Positions 39,533 to 49,366 of a stretch of DNA of 64,000 nucleotides are shown in pieces; the first letter of the stretch is position 1, and every line of letters starts with the position of its first letter. Location of the stretch: contig DATFUZ010000024.1 of the NCBI GenBank assembly GCA_035260545.1, positions 46,264-110,263 on the forward strand, in the 5' to 3' direction. The notes below the pieces were generated by a model that saw only the letters and a list, made by a program, of their open reading frames with translations, did not search any database and was not told where the DNA came from. This DNA is from DATDDB01 sp035260545. GTDB lineage: Bacteria; Pseudomonadota; Gammaproteobacteria; Burkholderiales; Gallionellaceae. The position numbers and the translations under genes were made by a program.

Positions 39533-40692
39533 GCCGGCCCCTCCCCTGCAAGTTCCGCGGCGATGCGGTCCATGTAGGCGCGCATCACGTCATGGTAATG
39601 CGCATGGCGCATCAGGAAGGAATCGTGGCCGTGGGTGGAGGTAATCTCGGCATAGCTGGCATTGAGCCGGTTATGCAGCAGGGCCTGCACGATCTCGCGC
39701 GAACGGTCGGGCGCAAAGCGCCAGTCGGAAGTAAACGACACCACCAGGAAGTCGGCGCGCGCGGCGGCAAAGGCGCGGTCCAGGTCTCCGTCGAAGGCGC
39801 GGGCGGGATCGAAATAGTCCAGCGCCTTGGTCATCAGCAGATAGGTGTTGGCGTCGAACAGGTTGGCGAACTTGTCGCCCTGGTAGCGCAAGTAGGACTC
39901 GATCTCGAACTCGATGTCGTAGGTGTAGCCCAGCTTCCCCGCCCGCAGGCTGCGGCCGAATTTATCGGCCATGGCGTTGTCCGAAAGATAGGTGATGTGG
40001 CCCAGCATGCGCGCCAGCCGCAGGCCGCGCTTGGGCACCACGTTGTGCTCGTAAAAGTTGCCGCCGTGGAAATCCGGGTCGGTGAGGATGGCGTTGCGCG
40101 CCACGTCGTTGAAGGCGATGTTCTCCGCCGTCAGGTGCGGCGCGGTCGCGATCGCCAGCACGTGGCGCACGCGCTCGGGATAAGCGAGCGCCCACTGCAG
40201 CGCCTGCATGCCGCCCAGGCTGCCGCCTATGATGGCGGCGAACTGGCGGATGCCCAGGCGGTCGGCCAGCAGGGCCTGGCTCTCCACCCAGTCGTCCACG
40301 GTCACCACGGGAAAATCGGCGCCGTAGGGCTTGCCGCTCTGGGGATTGAGGCTGGAAGGCCCGGTGGAACCATGGCAGCCGCCGAGGTTGTTGAGGCCGA
40401 TGACAAAGAACTTGTTGGTGTCCACCGGCTTGCCGGGGCCTATCATGTTGTCCCACCAGCCCACGCTCTTGGGGTCGCCGGCATAATGGCCGGCCACGTG
40501 ATGGTGGCCGGAAAGCGCATGGCAAACCAGGATGGCGTTGGACTTGTCCGCGTTCAGCGTGCCGTAGGTCTCGTACACCAGTTCGAAGCGCGGCAACACC
40601 GCCCCGCTCCGGAAGGTGAACGGCGCCTCGAATGCCGCCTTCTGCGCCTCTACGATGCCTACCGAGGCCTCCGCGTTTGCCACTTGTGCCAC
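39529..40692 (-). CDS. metX: Homoserine O-acyltransferase MetX
   Basis: MetX is an alpha/beta hydrolase that acylates homoserine, with acetyl- or succinyl-CoA, in methionine synthesis. The 387-residue protein has the nucleophile elbow GGSLGGMQALQWAL, the aspartate in SFTSDWRFAP and the histidine in THGHDSFL. Whether acetyl or succinyl is used cannot be read by eye; many betaproteobacterial MetX enzymes are succinyltransferases. GTG 40692 has GGAG at good spacing; GTG 40683 is an alternative with GGGAG. The gene is controlled by a SAM-II riboswitch and terminator. Confidence 0.95.
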   Translation of the reverse strand: MAQVANAEASVGIVEAQKAAFEAPFTFRSGAVLPRFELVYETYGTLNADKSNAILVCHALSGHHHVAGHYAGDPKSVGWWDNMIGPGKPVDTNKFFVIGLNNLGGCHGSTGPSSLNPQSGKPYGADFPVVTVDDWVESQALLADRLGIRQFAAIIGGSLGGMQALQWALAYPERVRHVLAIATAPHLTAENIAFNDVARNAILTDPDFHGGNFYEHNVVPKRGLRLARMLGHITYLSDNAMADKFGRSLRAGKLGYTYDIEFEIESYLRYQGDKFANLFDANTYLLMTKALDYFDPARAFDGDLDRAFAAARADFLVVSFTSDWRFAPDRSREIVQALLHNRLNASYAEITSTHGHDSFLMRHAHYHDVMRAYMDRIAAELAGEGPA

Positions 40693-40704
40693 TCCCGTTG
40701 CTCC

Positions 40705-40740
40705 AAAACAAAAACCCGCTCGGCTTTAGGCTAGAGCGGG
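40705..40740 (-). terminator. Intrinsic terminator of the metX leader
   Basis: On the minus strand the stem CCCGCTC/GAGCGGG with a twelve-base loop is followed by TTTTTGTTTT. It lies between the SAM-II aptamer and the metX start, so it is the off-switch of the riboswitch. Only about 13 bases separate the T-run from the start codon. Confidence 0.85.
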
Positions 40741-40748
40741 TGATATAT

Positions 40749-40801
40749 CGCTTTAGCTGGTATGTTTAACGTGCCCCGCAAGCTGAGCTCAAATCGGCAC
40801 G
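40749..40801 (-). ncRNA. SAM-II riboswitch aptamer
   Basis: The minus strand shows P1 strands CGTGCC and GGCACG around the loop GATTTGAGCTCAGCTTGCGG, followed by TTAAACATACC and the pseudoknot strand AGCTAAAGCG. This matches the SAM-II (metA/metX) consensus of P1, the GAUUUGA loop strand and 3' GCUAAA. It is followed by a terminator and then metX. S-adenosylmethionine should stop metX-metW-ampG transcription. Confidence 0.85.
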
Positions 40802-40881
40802 GTAGGGAGTTTCCCCGTTTTGACGAAGACTGTCAATCTTCCCGCCGGAATGGGCCCAGGCCGGAAATCGCCTTGGCGCCC

Positions 40882-41496
40882 TCACCCGGTGAATCGGGAC
40901 AACTGCCTGTCATGCAGACGGGGCAAGACGATGATCGCGACCAGCGAACCGATCAGGCACATCAGCATGTCGGTCTGCGTGTCCCACACATAGCCCTGGG
41001 TGCCGAGGAAGGCCTCAGTATCGGCCGGATTGGATAGCGAGGCCGCCCATTCGAGAATTTCGTACAGCGCCGAGAACGCCAATGGCACGCACACCGACAT
41101 GAAAGCCAGCCAGCCCCCGCGCTTCACCGGCGAGGTGCGCACCAGCACCTCGCGCACATAGATCGCCGGGCCGAAGCCCTGCATGAAATGGCCGATCTTG
41201 TCGTAGTTGTTGCGCGTCCAGCCGAACCAGTCTTCCATCCAGAAACCCAGCGGCACCTTGGCGTAGGAATAGTGGCCGCCCAGCATCAGGATCATGGCGT
41301 GGATGGCGATCAGCGTATAGGCGAGCGACGTCAGCGGAAAGCGCTGGTAGGTGAACAGCAAGACGGGCAGCGCGACCATGAACGGCAGCGTCTCCAGCAC
41401 CCAGGTGAGCCGCGTGTCCTGGACGTTGATGCCGGACCAGGTCCAGAACGCCAGGGTGACGGCCAGCAGGATGAGCGGGTATTTCGAGCCTGTCAT
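40882..41496 (-). CDS. DUF2238 (YjdF-like) inner-membrane protein
   Basis: A 204-residue protein with about six hydrophobic segments and the DUF2238 features GGHYSYAKVPLGFWMEDWFG, NNYDKIGHFMQGFGPA and FSALYEILEWAASL. Function unknown; histidine and acidic residues in these segments could bind a metal. It starts 15 bases after the ptsI stop and is probably the last gene of the gshA-apbE-PTS transcript. Confidence 0.88.
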   Translation of the reverse strand: MTGSKYPLILLAVTLAFWTWSGINVQDTRLTWVLETLPFMVALPVLLFTYQRFPLTSLAYTLIAIHAMILMLGGHYSYAKVPLGFWMEDWFGWTRNNYDKIGHFMQGFGPAIYVREVLVRTSPVKRGGWLAFMSVCVPLAFSALYEILEWAASLSNPADTEAFLGTQGYVWDTQTDMLMCLIGSLVAIIVLPRLHDRQLSRFTG

Positions 41497-41511
41497 CGCG
41501 GAGCTGACGGA

Positions 41512-43245
<1,734 letters not shown>

Positions 43246-43391
43246 CATTCCCTCCAATTAAGCTGCTGCGCGGCCAATCCGCTGTGTCGCGTGCTCGCTC
43301 GCACCGCGCCTACCCGCGCGGCATGTCTTGGCGCTCGCTGTGCCGCTCCTTGCATTCTGGCCTGCTCGCGACGGTTCCTGGAGGGAAGCAT

Positions 43392-43661
43392 TTATTCGCC
43401 TTCCCCGAAAAAATCGTCGATCAGCGCCTGGATGGCATCCATGGCTTCCTGTTCCTTCTCGCCGCTGGTTTCCACCGAAATGGTGGCGCCCTTGGCTGCG
43501 GCCAGCATCATGACGCCCATGATGCTCTTGGCGTTGATGCGCCGGCCATTGCGCGCCAGCCACACCTCGCAGGGAAACTGCGACGCGAGCTGGGAAAGCT
43601 TGGCCGAGGCGCGCGCATGCAGCCCCAGCTTGTTCTTGATCAGCATCTCACTTTGCAGCAT
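43392..43661 (-). CDS. ptsH: Phosphocarrier protein HPr
   Basis: An 89-residue HPr with the phospho-histidine site NKLGLHARASAKL and the regulatory serine region NAKSIMGVMMLAAAKG. It overlaps the EIIA gene by 14 bases and is followed by 146 bases before ptsI that hold no gene. It accepts phosphate from enzyme I and passes it to the EIIA protein. Confidence 0.95.
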   Translation of the reverse strand: MLQSEMLIKNKLGLHARASAKLSQLASQFPCEVWLARNGRRINAKSIMGVMMLAAAKGATISVETSGEKEQEAMDAIQALIDDFFGEGE

Positions 43662-44064
43662 GGCAGCTTTCCGGACTGTCGTGGGTGATGGAGACGATGC
43701 AATCGCGGCCGCCGTCCAGTGCGATCTGCACCAGCTCGTGCAACGGCTTGTCGGCATTGGTGATGACACGCAGCAGCATGGGCAGGTTGACGCCTGCGAC
43801 GCCCGCGACGTTGGGCAGTTCGCACAGGCGCGCGGCGATGTTGGAAGGCGTGGCGCCGAACATGTCGGCCAGCAGCAGCACGCCGTCGCCCCGATCCAGG
43901 TGGGCGACGACCTGGCGCCCTTCCTTTTCCAGACGCTCGGTATTGTCGGAGGCGTGCACCGACAACACCATGACGTTGGCGGGCGCGGCGCCGAATACGT
44001 GGCGCGCACAGTCCACCAGGGCGTCGCCCAGCGTGTTATGGGTCACAAGCATTATTCCAGTCAC
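43648..44064 (-). CDS. PTS mannose/fructose-type EIIA domain protein
   Basis: A stand-alone EIIA of the mannose family (138 residues) with the phospho-histidine near residue 9 (GIMLVTHNTLGDALV) and the conserved LLLADMFGATPSNIAA. Without EIIB/C partners it is expected to act in regulation, as in many betaproteobacteria that keep only EIIA-HPr-EI. It lies one base after the 70-aa gene and overlaps ptsH. Confidence 0.93.
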   Translation of the reverse strand: MTGIMLVTHNTLGDALVDCARHVFGAAPANVMVLSVHASDNTERLEKEGRQVVAHLDRGDGVLLLADMFGATPSNIAARLCELPNVAGVAGVNLPMLLRVITNADKPLHELVQIALDGGRDCIVSITHDSPESCHAAK

Positions 44065-44065
44065 T

Positions 44066-44278
44066 TCAAAATACTCCCGGCAAATATGCCAGCGCGATCA
44101 GGGCGGCCAGCAGGGTGATTATTCCGTATTTCACGAATGCGCGCACAAAACGCGCGTTTGCGGCATCGGCGCGCAGTTCCTCGTCGATCTGCGCGCGCAG
44201 CGCCCTCAGCGCGTGCTGCCCGAGGGTGCGCTGGATGTTGCGCCGTATCCGTTCCTCATCGGGTTCAGCGATGCTCAT
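44066..44278 (-). CDS. Small single-pass membrane protein in the PTS operon
   Basis: The 70-residue product is charged at its N-terminal half (EERIRRNIQRTLGQHALRAL, ADAANAR) and ends in one hydrophobic helix (VKYGIITLLAALIALAYLPG). Its ATG overlaps the apbE stop, and EIIA follows after one base, so it is translated within the operon. I do not recognise a family. Confidence 0.65.
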   Translation of the reverse strand: MSIAEPDEERIRRNIQRTLGQHALRALRAQIDEELRADAANARFVRAFVKYGIITLLAALIALAYLPGVF

Positions 44279-45354
44279 GGTTCGACCTCTGTAACCGTGT
44301 TCTTATCCGTGAATTGCAGCTTTTTCCGCATATCCGGGGTGAGGTGCACGTGGCCGTCGCCATCCACCAGCAGGGCTTCATCCAGGCCCACGGTGCGCGC
44401 CGCCTGCCGCCAGCCGCGCACGCCGGAGATGAACAGGGGCTTGGAATCCGCATCCGATAGCACCCCCGCCCGCGCCCCGCGGGTAATAATAGTGACCGCT
44501 TCCACTCCTTGTACCGGCCAGCCTGTGCGGGGATCTATCAGGTGACAGTAGCGCTTGCCCCCCACCTCGAAAAAACGCTGATAATCGCCGGAGGTGCCGA
44601 TTGCCTCGCCGTCGTGCAGGTCCAGGGTGGCCAGGGGACCGGGCTTGCGCGGATGCTGGATGCCCACCCGCCAGGGGCGGTCGCCGTGCGTGCCCATGGC
44701 GAGGATGTTGCCGCCGATGTTGATCAGCGCGTCATGCACCCCCATGCGCTTCAGGATGGCGGCGGCGCGGTCGAGCGCATAGCCCTTGGCATAGCCGCCC
44801 AGGTCGATCTGCACCGCCTTGTTGCGGCTGCCGATTTCATCGCCGCTGAAGACGAGGTCGTCCATGCGCGGGTTTTCCCTGACCAGCGCGGCGATCTTTT
44901 TCGGGTCCGGCAGCACGGCCTTGAAAGTGTCGGCCTGGAAGCCCCAGGCGTGGATCAGGCGGCCGATGGCGGGGTTGAACAGCCCGCCGGAACGGTCGGA
45001 AAGCTGCTTGGCGTCGGACAGGATGGCCACCATCTCCGGCGACACCTGCTTGCGCTGGCCCTGGGCGAAGGCCGTGTTGAGGGCGCTCAGCTCCGAGGGC
45101 TTCCAGGCGTGCAGCATGTTGTGCAGGCGCTGGAATTCCTGCATCACTGCAGCGACGGCCTGGCGCGCCTGGGCGTCCGGTTCGCCGTAGACGGTGACCT
45201 CGACCAGGGTGCCGAAGACGTAGCCCTGCTCCTGGTACGAGGGCGCTTCCTTGCTGCAGCCGCCCAGCACCAGCGCGGCGGGCAAGAGCAGGCCGGCCAG
45301 CAGCAGCTTGGCCGCACGGGACGCGGTAGCCGGGATGCTGCGGACGGCCGTCAC
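44275..45354 (-). CDS. apbE: FAD:protein FMN transferase ApbE (lipoprotein)
   Basis: ApbE covalently attaches FMN to threonine residues of exported or membrane redox proteins. The 359-residue form starts at GTG 45354, overlapping the gshA stop (GTGA), and has a lipobox signal peptide (LVLGGCSKE). Family segments are VFGTLVEVTVYG, IDLGGYAKGYALDRAAAIL, ALINIGGNILAMG and HLIDPRTGWPV. It acts in the periplasm; its flavoprotein target (such as NqrB/C or RnfG) is not in the window. Confidence 0.95.
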   Translation of the reverse strand: MTAVRSIPATASRAAKLLLAGLLLPAALVLGGCSKEAPSYQEQGYVFGTLVEVTVYGEPDAQARQAVAAVMQEFQRLHNMLHAWKPSELSALNTAFAQGQRKQVSPEMVAILSDAKQLSDRSGGLFNPAIGRLIHAWGFQADTFKAVLPDPKKIAALVRENPRMDDLVFSGDEIGSRNKAVQIDLGGYAKGYALDRAAAILKRMGVHDALINIGGNILAMGTHGDRPWRVGIQHPRKPGPLATLDLHDGEAIGTSGDYQRFFEVGGKRYCHLIDPRTGWPVQGVEAVTIITRGARAGVLSDADSKPLFISGVRGWRQAARTVGLDEALLVDGDGHVHLTPDMRKKLQFTDKNTVTEVEP

Positions 45355-46622
45355 GCGGCCATCTCTTCCAGTTCCACGCCGGCGGCCAGCATGGCCAGGC
45401 GCGCCACCACGCCGTAGGCGTAGAAGCGGTTGGGTACGTCGTCCGGCGCGCGCGCCGGGTTGGGGAGGGTGCAACTGGCCTCGAAGGCCAGGGGCACGAA
45501 GTGCGCACCCGGCGCATTGAGGTTTTCGTCCTTGCCGCGGCCGGTGTGCACGCGGTAGAAGCCGCCCACCACATAACGGTCCATCATGTAGACCACGGGT
45601 TCGGCCACGGCCTCGTTGATGCTTTCGAAGGTGTAGACGCCTTCCTGCACCAGCACGTCATGGACCTGCAGGCCCTCTTTCACCACGGCCATCTTGTTGC
45701 GCTGGCGGCGGGACAGGCCGCGCACCTCATCGGGGCTTTTCACCGTCATGATGCCCATGCCGTAGGTGCCGGCATCGGCCTTGACGATGACGAAAGGCTC
45801 CTGGTCCACGCCGTATTCCGCGTATTTCACGCGAATTTTCTGCAGCACCGACTCCACGCTGTTCACCAGGCAGTCTTCGCCGGTCTGCGCCTGGAAGTCG
45901 ATCTGGCCGCAGTGGGCAAAATAGGGGTTGATCAGCCAGGGGTCGATGCCGGTCAGTTCGGCGAATTCCCCGGCGACCCGGTCGTAGGCCGCGAAGTGGC
46001 GCGACTTGCGGCGCGTGGTCCAGCCGGCTTCCAGCGGGGGCAGCACGGTCTGTTCGAGGTTCTTGATGATCTCGGGGACGCCGCCCGACAGGTCGTTGTT
46101 GAGCAGCACCACGCAAGGATCGAAATCGTCCACGCCGAGGCGGTTGCCGGTGCGCACCAGCGGCTCCAGGGTGACGGTGGCGCCGCTGGAAAGTTCGATG
46201 GGGGTGGGCGCAGTGATGTCGGGCAGCAAGCTGCCTACGCGCACATTCAGCCCGGCCTGCTTGAGGATGGTGGAGAGCATCACCACGTTCTGCAAGTAGT
46301 ACTGGTTGCGCGTGTGGCTTTCCGGAACGATCAGCACGCCGCGCGCCTCCGGGCAGATCTTTTCGATCGCGCTCTGCGTGGCCTGCACGCACAAGGGCAG
46401 AAAATCCGGGTTCAGGTTGTTGAAGCCGCCGGGAAACAGGTTGGTGTCGACCGGGGCCAGCTTGAAGCCGCTGTTGCGCAAGTCCACCGAAGAATAGAAC
46501 GGCGGGGTGTGCTCCAGCCATTGCGTGCGCAGCCAGTATTCGATGGCCGGTTGCGCCTCGAGGATGCGCCGTTCGAGGTCCAGCAGCGGGCCGCTGAGGG
46601 CCGTGGAGAGATGGGGAACCAT
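45351..46622 (-). CDS. gshA: Glutamate-cysteine ligase, Acidithiobacillus/Nitrosomonas type
   Basis: This enzyme makes gamma-glutamylcysteine, the first step of glutathione synthesis. The 423-residue sequence belongs to the distinct family (TIGR02049) known from Acidithiobacillus, Thiobacillus and Nitrosomonas rather than the E. coli type. Landmarks are VDTNLFPGGFNNLNPDFLPL, IVPESHTRNQYYLQN, FVIVKADAGTYGMGIMTVK and EPVVYMMDRYVVGGFYRVH. It heads an operon with apbE, a small membrane gene, the PTS genes and DUF2238. No gshB is adjacent. Confidence 0.92.
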   Translation of the reverse strand: MVPHLSTALSGPLLDLERRILEAQPAIEYWLRTQWLEHTPPFYSSVDLRNSGFKLAPVDTNLFPGGFNNLNPDFLPLCVQATQSAIEKICPEARGVLIVPESHTRNQYYLQNVVMLSTILKQAGLNVRVGSLLPDITAPTPIELSSGATVTLEPLVRTGNRLGVDDFDPCVVLLNNDLSGGVPEIIKNLEQTVLPPLEAGWTTRRKSRHFAAYDRVAGEFAELTGIDPWLINPYFAHCGQIDFQAQTGEDCLVNSVESVLQKIRVKYAEYGVDQEPFVIVKADAGTYGMGIMTVKSPDEVRGLSRRQRNKMAVVKEGLQVHDVLVQEGVYTFESINEAVAEPVVYMMDRYVVGGFYRVHTGRGKDENLNAPGAHFVPLAFEASCTLPNPARAPDDVPNRFYAYGVVARLAMLAAGVELEEMAA

Positions 46623-46820
46623 GATCCTGTCCGGGTGTGAAAGAACCGGCCTATTTTAGCCGATAGCGGAGTCGGTGGGATGCCCTCCGCGCATAGTGGT
46701 AAAATACAGCCCCTTTTAATTTTTGGCCATTTTTCCGATCGTCGGAGAACCACAGCGAGAGCTTGCCGGGCAAGGTGCGCGGCGTGCTCGGACCAGGTTT
46801 GCCGGAGATCGCTGGTATCC

Positions 46821-48419
46821 ATGCTTTCTACCGCCAACATCACCATGCAATTCGGGGCCAAGCCCCTGTTCGAGAACGTCTCCGTCAAGTTCGGCGACGG
46901 CAACCGCTACGGCCTGATCGGCGCCAACGGCTGCGGCAAATCCACCTTCATGAAGATCCTGGGCGGCGACCTGGAGCAGTCCTCGGGCGAGGTCATGCTC
47001 GACAAGGGTGAGCGCCTGGGCAAGCTGCGCCAGGACCAGTTCGGCTATGAGGACAGGCGCGTGCTGGACGTGGTGATGATGGGCCACGGCGAGATGTGGG
47101 AGGCGATGAGCGAGCGCGATGCGATCTATGCCAACCCCGATGCGTCCGAAGAAGACTACATGCGCGCAGCCGACCTGGAGGCGACCTTTGCCGAATACGA
47201 CGGCTATACCGCCGAGGCGCGCGCGGGCGAACTGCTGCTTGGGGTGGGTATCCCGCTGGAGCAGCATACCGGCCTGATGAGCGCGGTGGCGCCCGGTTTC
47301 AAGCTGCGGGTGCTGCTGGCGCAGGCGCTGTTTTCCAACCCGGACATCCTGCTGCTGGACGAGCCGACCAACAACCTGGACATCAACACCATCCGCTGGC
47401 TGGAGGACGTGCTCAACGCGCGCAACTGCACCATGGTGATCATTTCCCATGACCGCCACTTCCTGAACAGCGTGTGCACTCACATGGCCGACCTGGACTA
47501 CGGCAAGATCACCGTCTACCCGGGCAATTACGACGACTACATGCTGGCCTCGACGCAGGCGCGCGAGCGCCAGGCAGCGGACAACGCCCGCGCCAAGGAA
47601 AAGATCGCCGAGCTCAAGGCCTTCGTGGCGCGCTTCTCGGCCAATGCCTCCAAGGCGCGCCAGGCGACCTCGCGTGCACGCCAGATCGACAAGATCAAGA
47701 TCGAGGAGTTCAAGCCCTCGAGCCGCCAGTATCCCTTCATCCGCTTCGAGTACGACGACAAGGACAAGTTGCACCGCACGGCGGTGGAAGTGCAGAAGAT
47801 GGCCAAGGGTTTCGACCGCATGTTGTTCTCGAACGTGAACTTCCGCATTGAGGCGGGCGAGAAGGTGGCCATCATCGGCCCCAACGGCATCGGCAAGACC
47901 ACGCTGCTGCGCATTCTCGCGGGTGACCTGGAACCCGACACCGGCACGGTGAAATGGGCGGAAAAAGCGAAGGCGGGCTATTACGCGCAGGACCATGCGC
48001 ACGAGTTTGCCGCCGACAAGACCTTGACCGAGTGGATGACCGACTGGCGCGGCGAGAACGACGACGACCAGGTGGTGCGCGGAACATTGGGCCGCCTGCT
48101 GTTCTCCGGTGACGACGTAAAGAAGAAGGTGAAGGTGCTCTCCGGCGGCGAGAAGGGACGCATGATGTTCGGCAAGCTGATGCTGCAGCGCGACAACGTA
48201 CTGCTGATGGACGAGCCGACCAACCACATGGACATGGAATCAATCGAGGCACTCAATACGGCTCTGCTGGAGTTCAAGGGCACGCTGGTGTTCGTCAGCC
48301 ACGACCGCGAGTTCGTCAGTTCCCTGGCGACGCGCATCTTCGACCTCAGCGACAAGGGCTTCACTGACTTCCAGGGAACCTATGAAGAGTTGCTGCGTTC
48401 CCAGGGTGTGGACGGCTAA
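46821..48419 (+). CDS. ybiT: ABC-F family ATPase, YbiT-like
   Basis: ABC-F proteins are soluble twin-ATPase factors that act on the ribosome. The 532-residue protein has two nucleotide domains: Walker A GANGCGKST and Walker B ILLLDEPTNNLD in the first, GPNGIGKTT with signature VLSGGEKGRM and VLLMDEPTNHMD in the second. The signature of domain 1 is degenerate (SAVAPGFKLRVLL), as in the YbiT group. ATG 46821 gives the family N-terminus; the frame extends upstream without homology. It is divergent from gshA across about 200 bases. Confidence 0.93.
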   Translation: MLSTANITMQFGAKPLFENVSVKFGDGNRYGLIGANGCGKSTFMKILGGDLEQSSGEVMLDKGERLGKLRQDQFGYEDRRVLDVVMMGHGEMWEAMSERDAIYANPDASEEDYMRAADLEATFAEYDGYTAEARAGELLLGVGIPLEQHTGLMSAVAPGFKLRVLLAQALFSNPDILLLDEPTNNLDINTIRWLEDVLNARNCTMVIISHDRHFLNSVCTHMADLDYGKITVYPGNYDDYMLASTQARERQAADNARAKEKIAELKAFVARFSANASKARQATSRARQIDKIKIEEFKPSSRQYPFIRFEYDDKDKLHRTAVEVQKMAKGFDRMLFSNVNFRIEAGEKVAIIGPNGIGKTTLLRILAGDLEPDTGTVKWAEKAKAGYYAQDHAHEFAADKTLTEWMTDWRGENDDDQVVRGTLGRLLFSGDDVKKKVKVLSGGEKGRMMFGKLMLQRDNVLLMDEPTNHMDMESIEALNTALLEFKGTLVFVSHDREFVSSLATRIFDLSDKGFTDFQGTYEELLRSQGVDG

Positions 48420-48451
48420 GCCCCTCGTCGGGGCGGCCTGACGGGGGACGC

Positions 48452-49252
48452 GTGGCCAGGACCATAGGCATATTCGATTCCGGCGTCGGCGGACTTTCTG
48501 TCTGGCGCCACATCCGCGCTGCCGTGCCCGACGCCCGGCTCATCTACGTGGCCGATTCGGCCCACGCGCCCTACGGCGACAAATCTCCCGCATATATCGA
48601 ACAACGTTCGCTGGCGATGACCCGCTTCCTGGTGGAGCAGGGGGCGGAAGCGATCGTGATCGCCTGCAATACCGCGACGGCCGCGGCCGCGGCCGCACTG
48701 CGCGCGAAATTCGCGCTGCCCATTGTGGGCATGGAACCGGCGGTGAAGCCGGCTGTCGCCGCGACGCGCAGCGGCGTGGTGGGCGTGCTGGCCACGGTGG
48801 GCACCCTGGAGAGCGCACGCTTCGCTGCCTTGCTGGACAAATACGCAGGCAGCGTGCGCATCGTCACTCGGGGCTGTCCCGGCCTGGTGGAGCGGGTCGA
48901 GCAAGGGGATTTGTCCGGCCCGGACACCCGCGAGCTGCTTGGCGGCTACCTGGCGCCCCTGCTGGCCGAGGGCGCGGACACGGTTATCCTCGGCTGCACG
49001 CATTATCCTTTCCTCGCGCCGGTGATCGGCGAACTGGCCGGTCCGGAGGTGACGCTGATCGACACCGGGGCCGCCGTGGCGCGCCAACTGGTGCGGCGGC
49101 TGGCGGAGGAATTGCCCCCGTCAGCCGGCGGCGGCGCGGGCGACGCCCTGTTTTTCACCAGCGGCGACCCGGCGACGGCCGCGCGCATCATGGCGATGCT
49201 GTGCGGGCAGCCGCTCACGACGGTGCATCCACTGCCCGCGGCATTGCGCTAG
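48452..49252 (+). CDS. murI: Glutamate racemase
   Basis: MurI makes D-glutamate for peptidoglycan. The 266-residue protein has the Asp in IFDSGVGGLSV and the two catalytic cysteines in IACNTATAA and LGCTHYPFLAP. The GTG start at 48452 has GGGGGA at correct spacing, 32 bases after the ABC-F gene. Confidence 0.96.
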   Translation: MARTIGIFDSGVGGLSVWRHIRAAVPDARLIYVADSAHAPYGDKSPAYIEQRSLAMTRFLVEQGAEAIVIACNTATAAAAAALRAKFALPIVGMEPAVKPAVAATRSGVVGVLATVGTLESARFAALLDKYAGSVRIVTRGCPGLVERVEQGDLSGPDTRELLGGYLAPLLAEGADTVILGCTHYPFLAPVIGELAGPEVTLIDTGAAVARQLVRRLAEELPPSAGGGAGDALFFTSGDPATAARIMAMLCGQPLTTVHPLPAALR

Positions 49253-49366
49253 GCGCGCGGACGGCGTGCCGGCGCTATGGGGCCGTATGCTATGATGCCA
49301 GCGCTGGTTTTGGCGCAGCAAGGCGTCGCACAGACCGGCCTCACAAACCTAACTGGAGCAAAAAAG

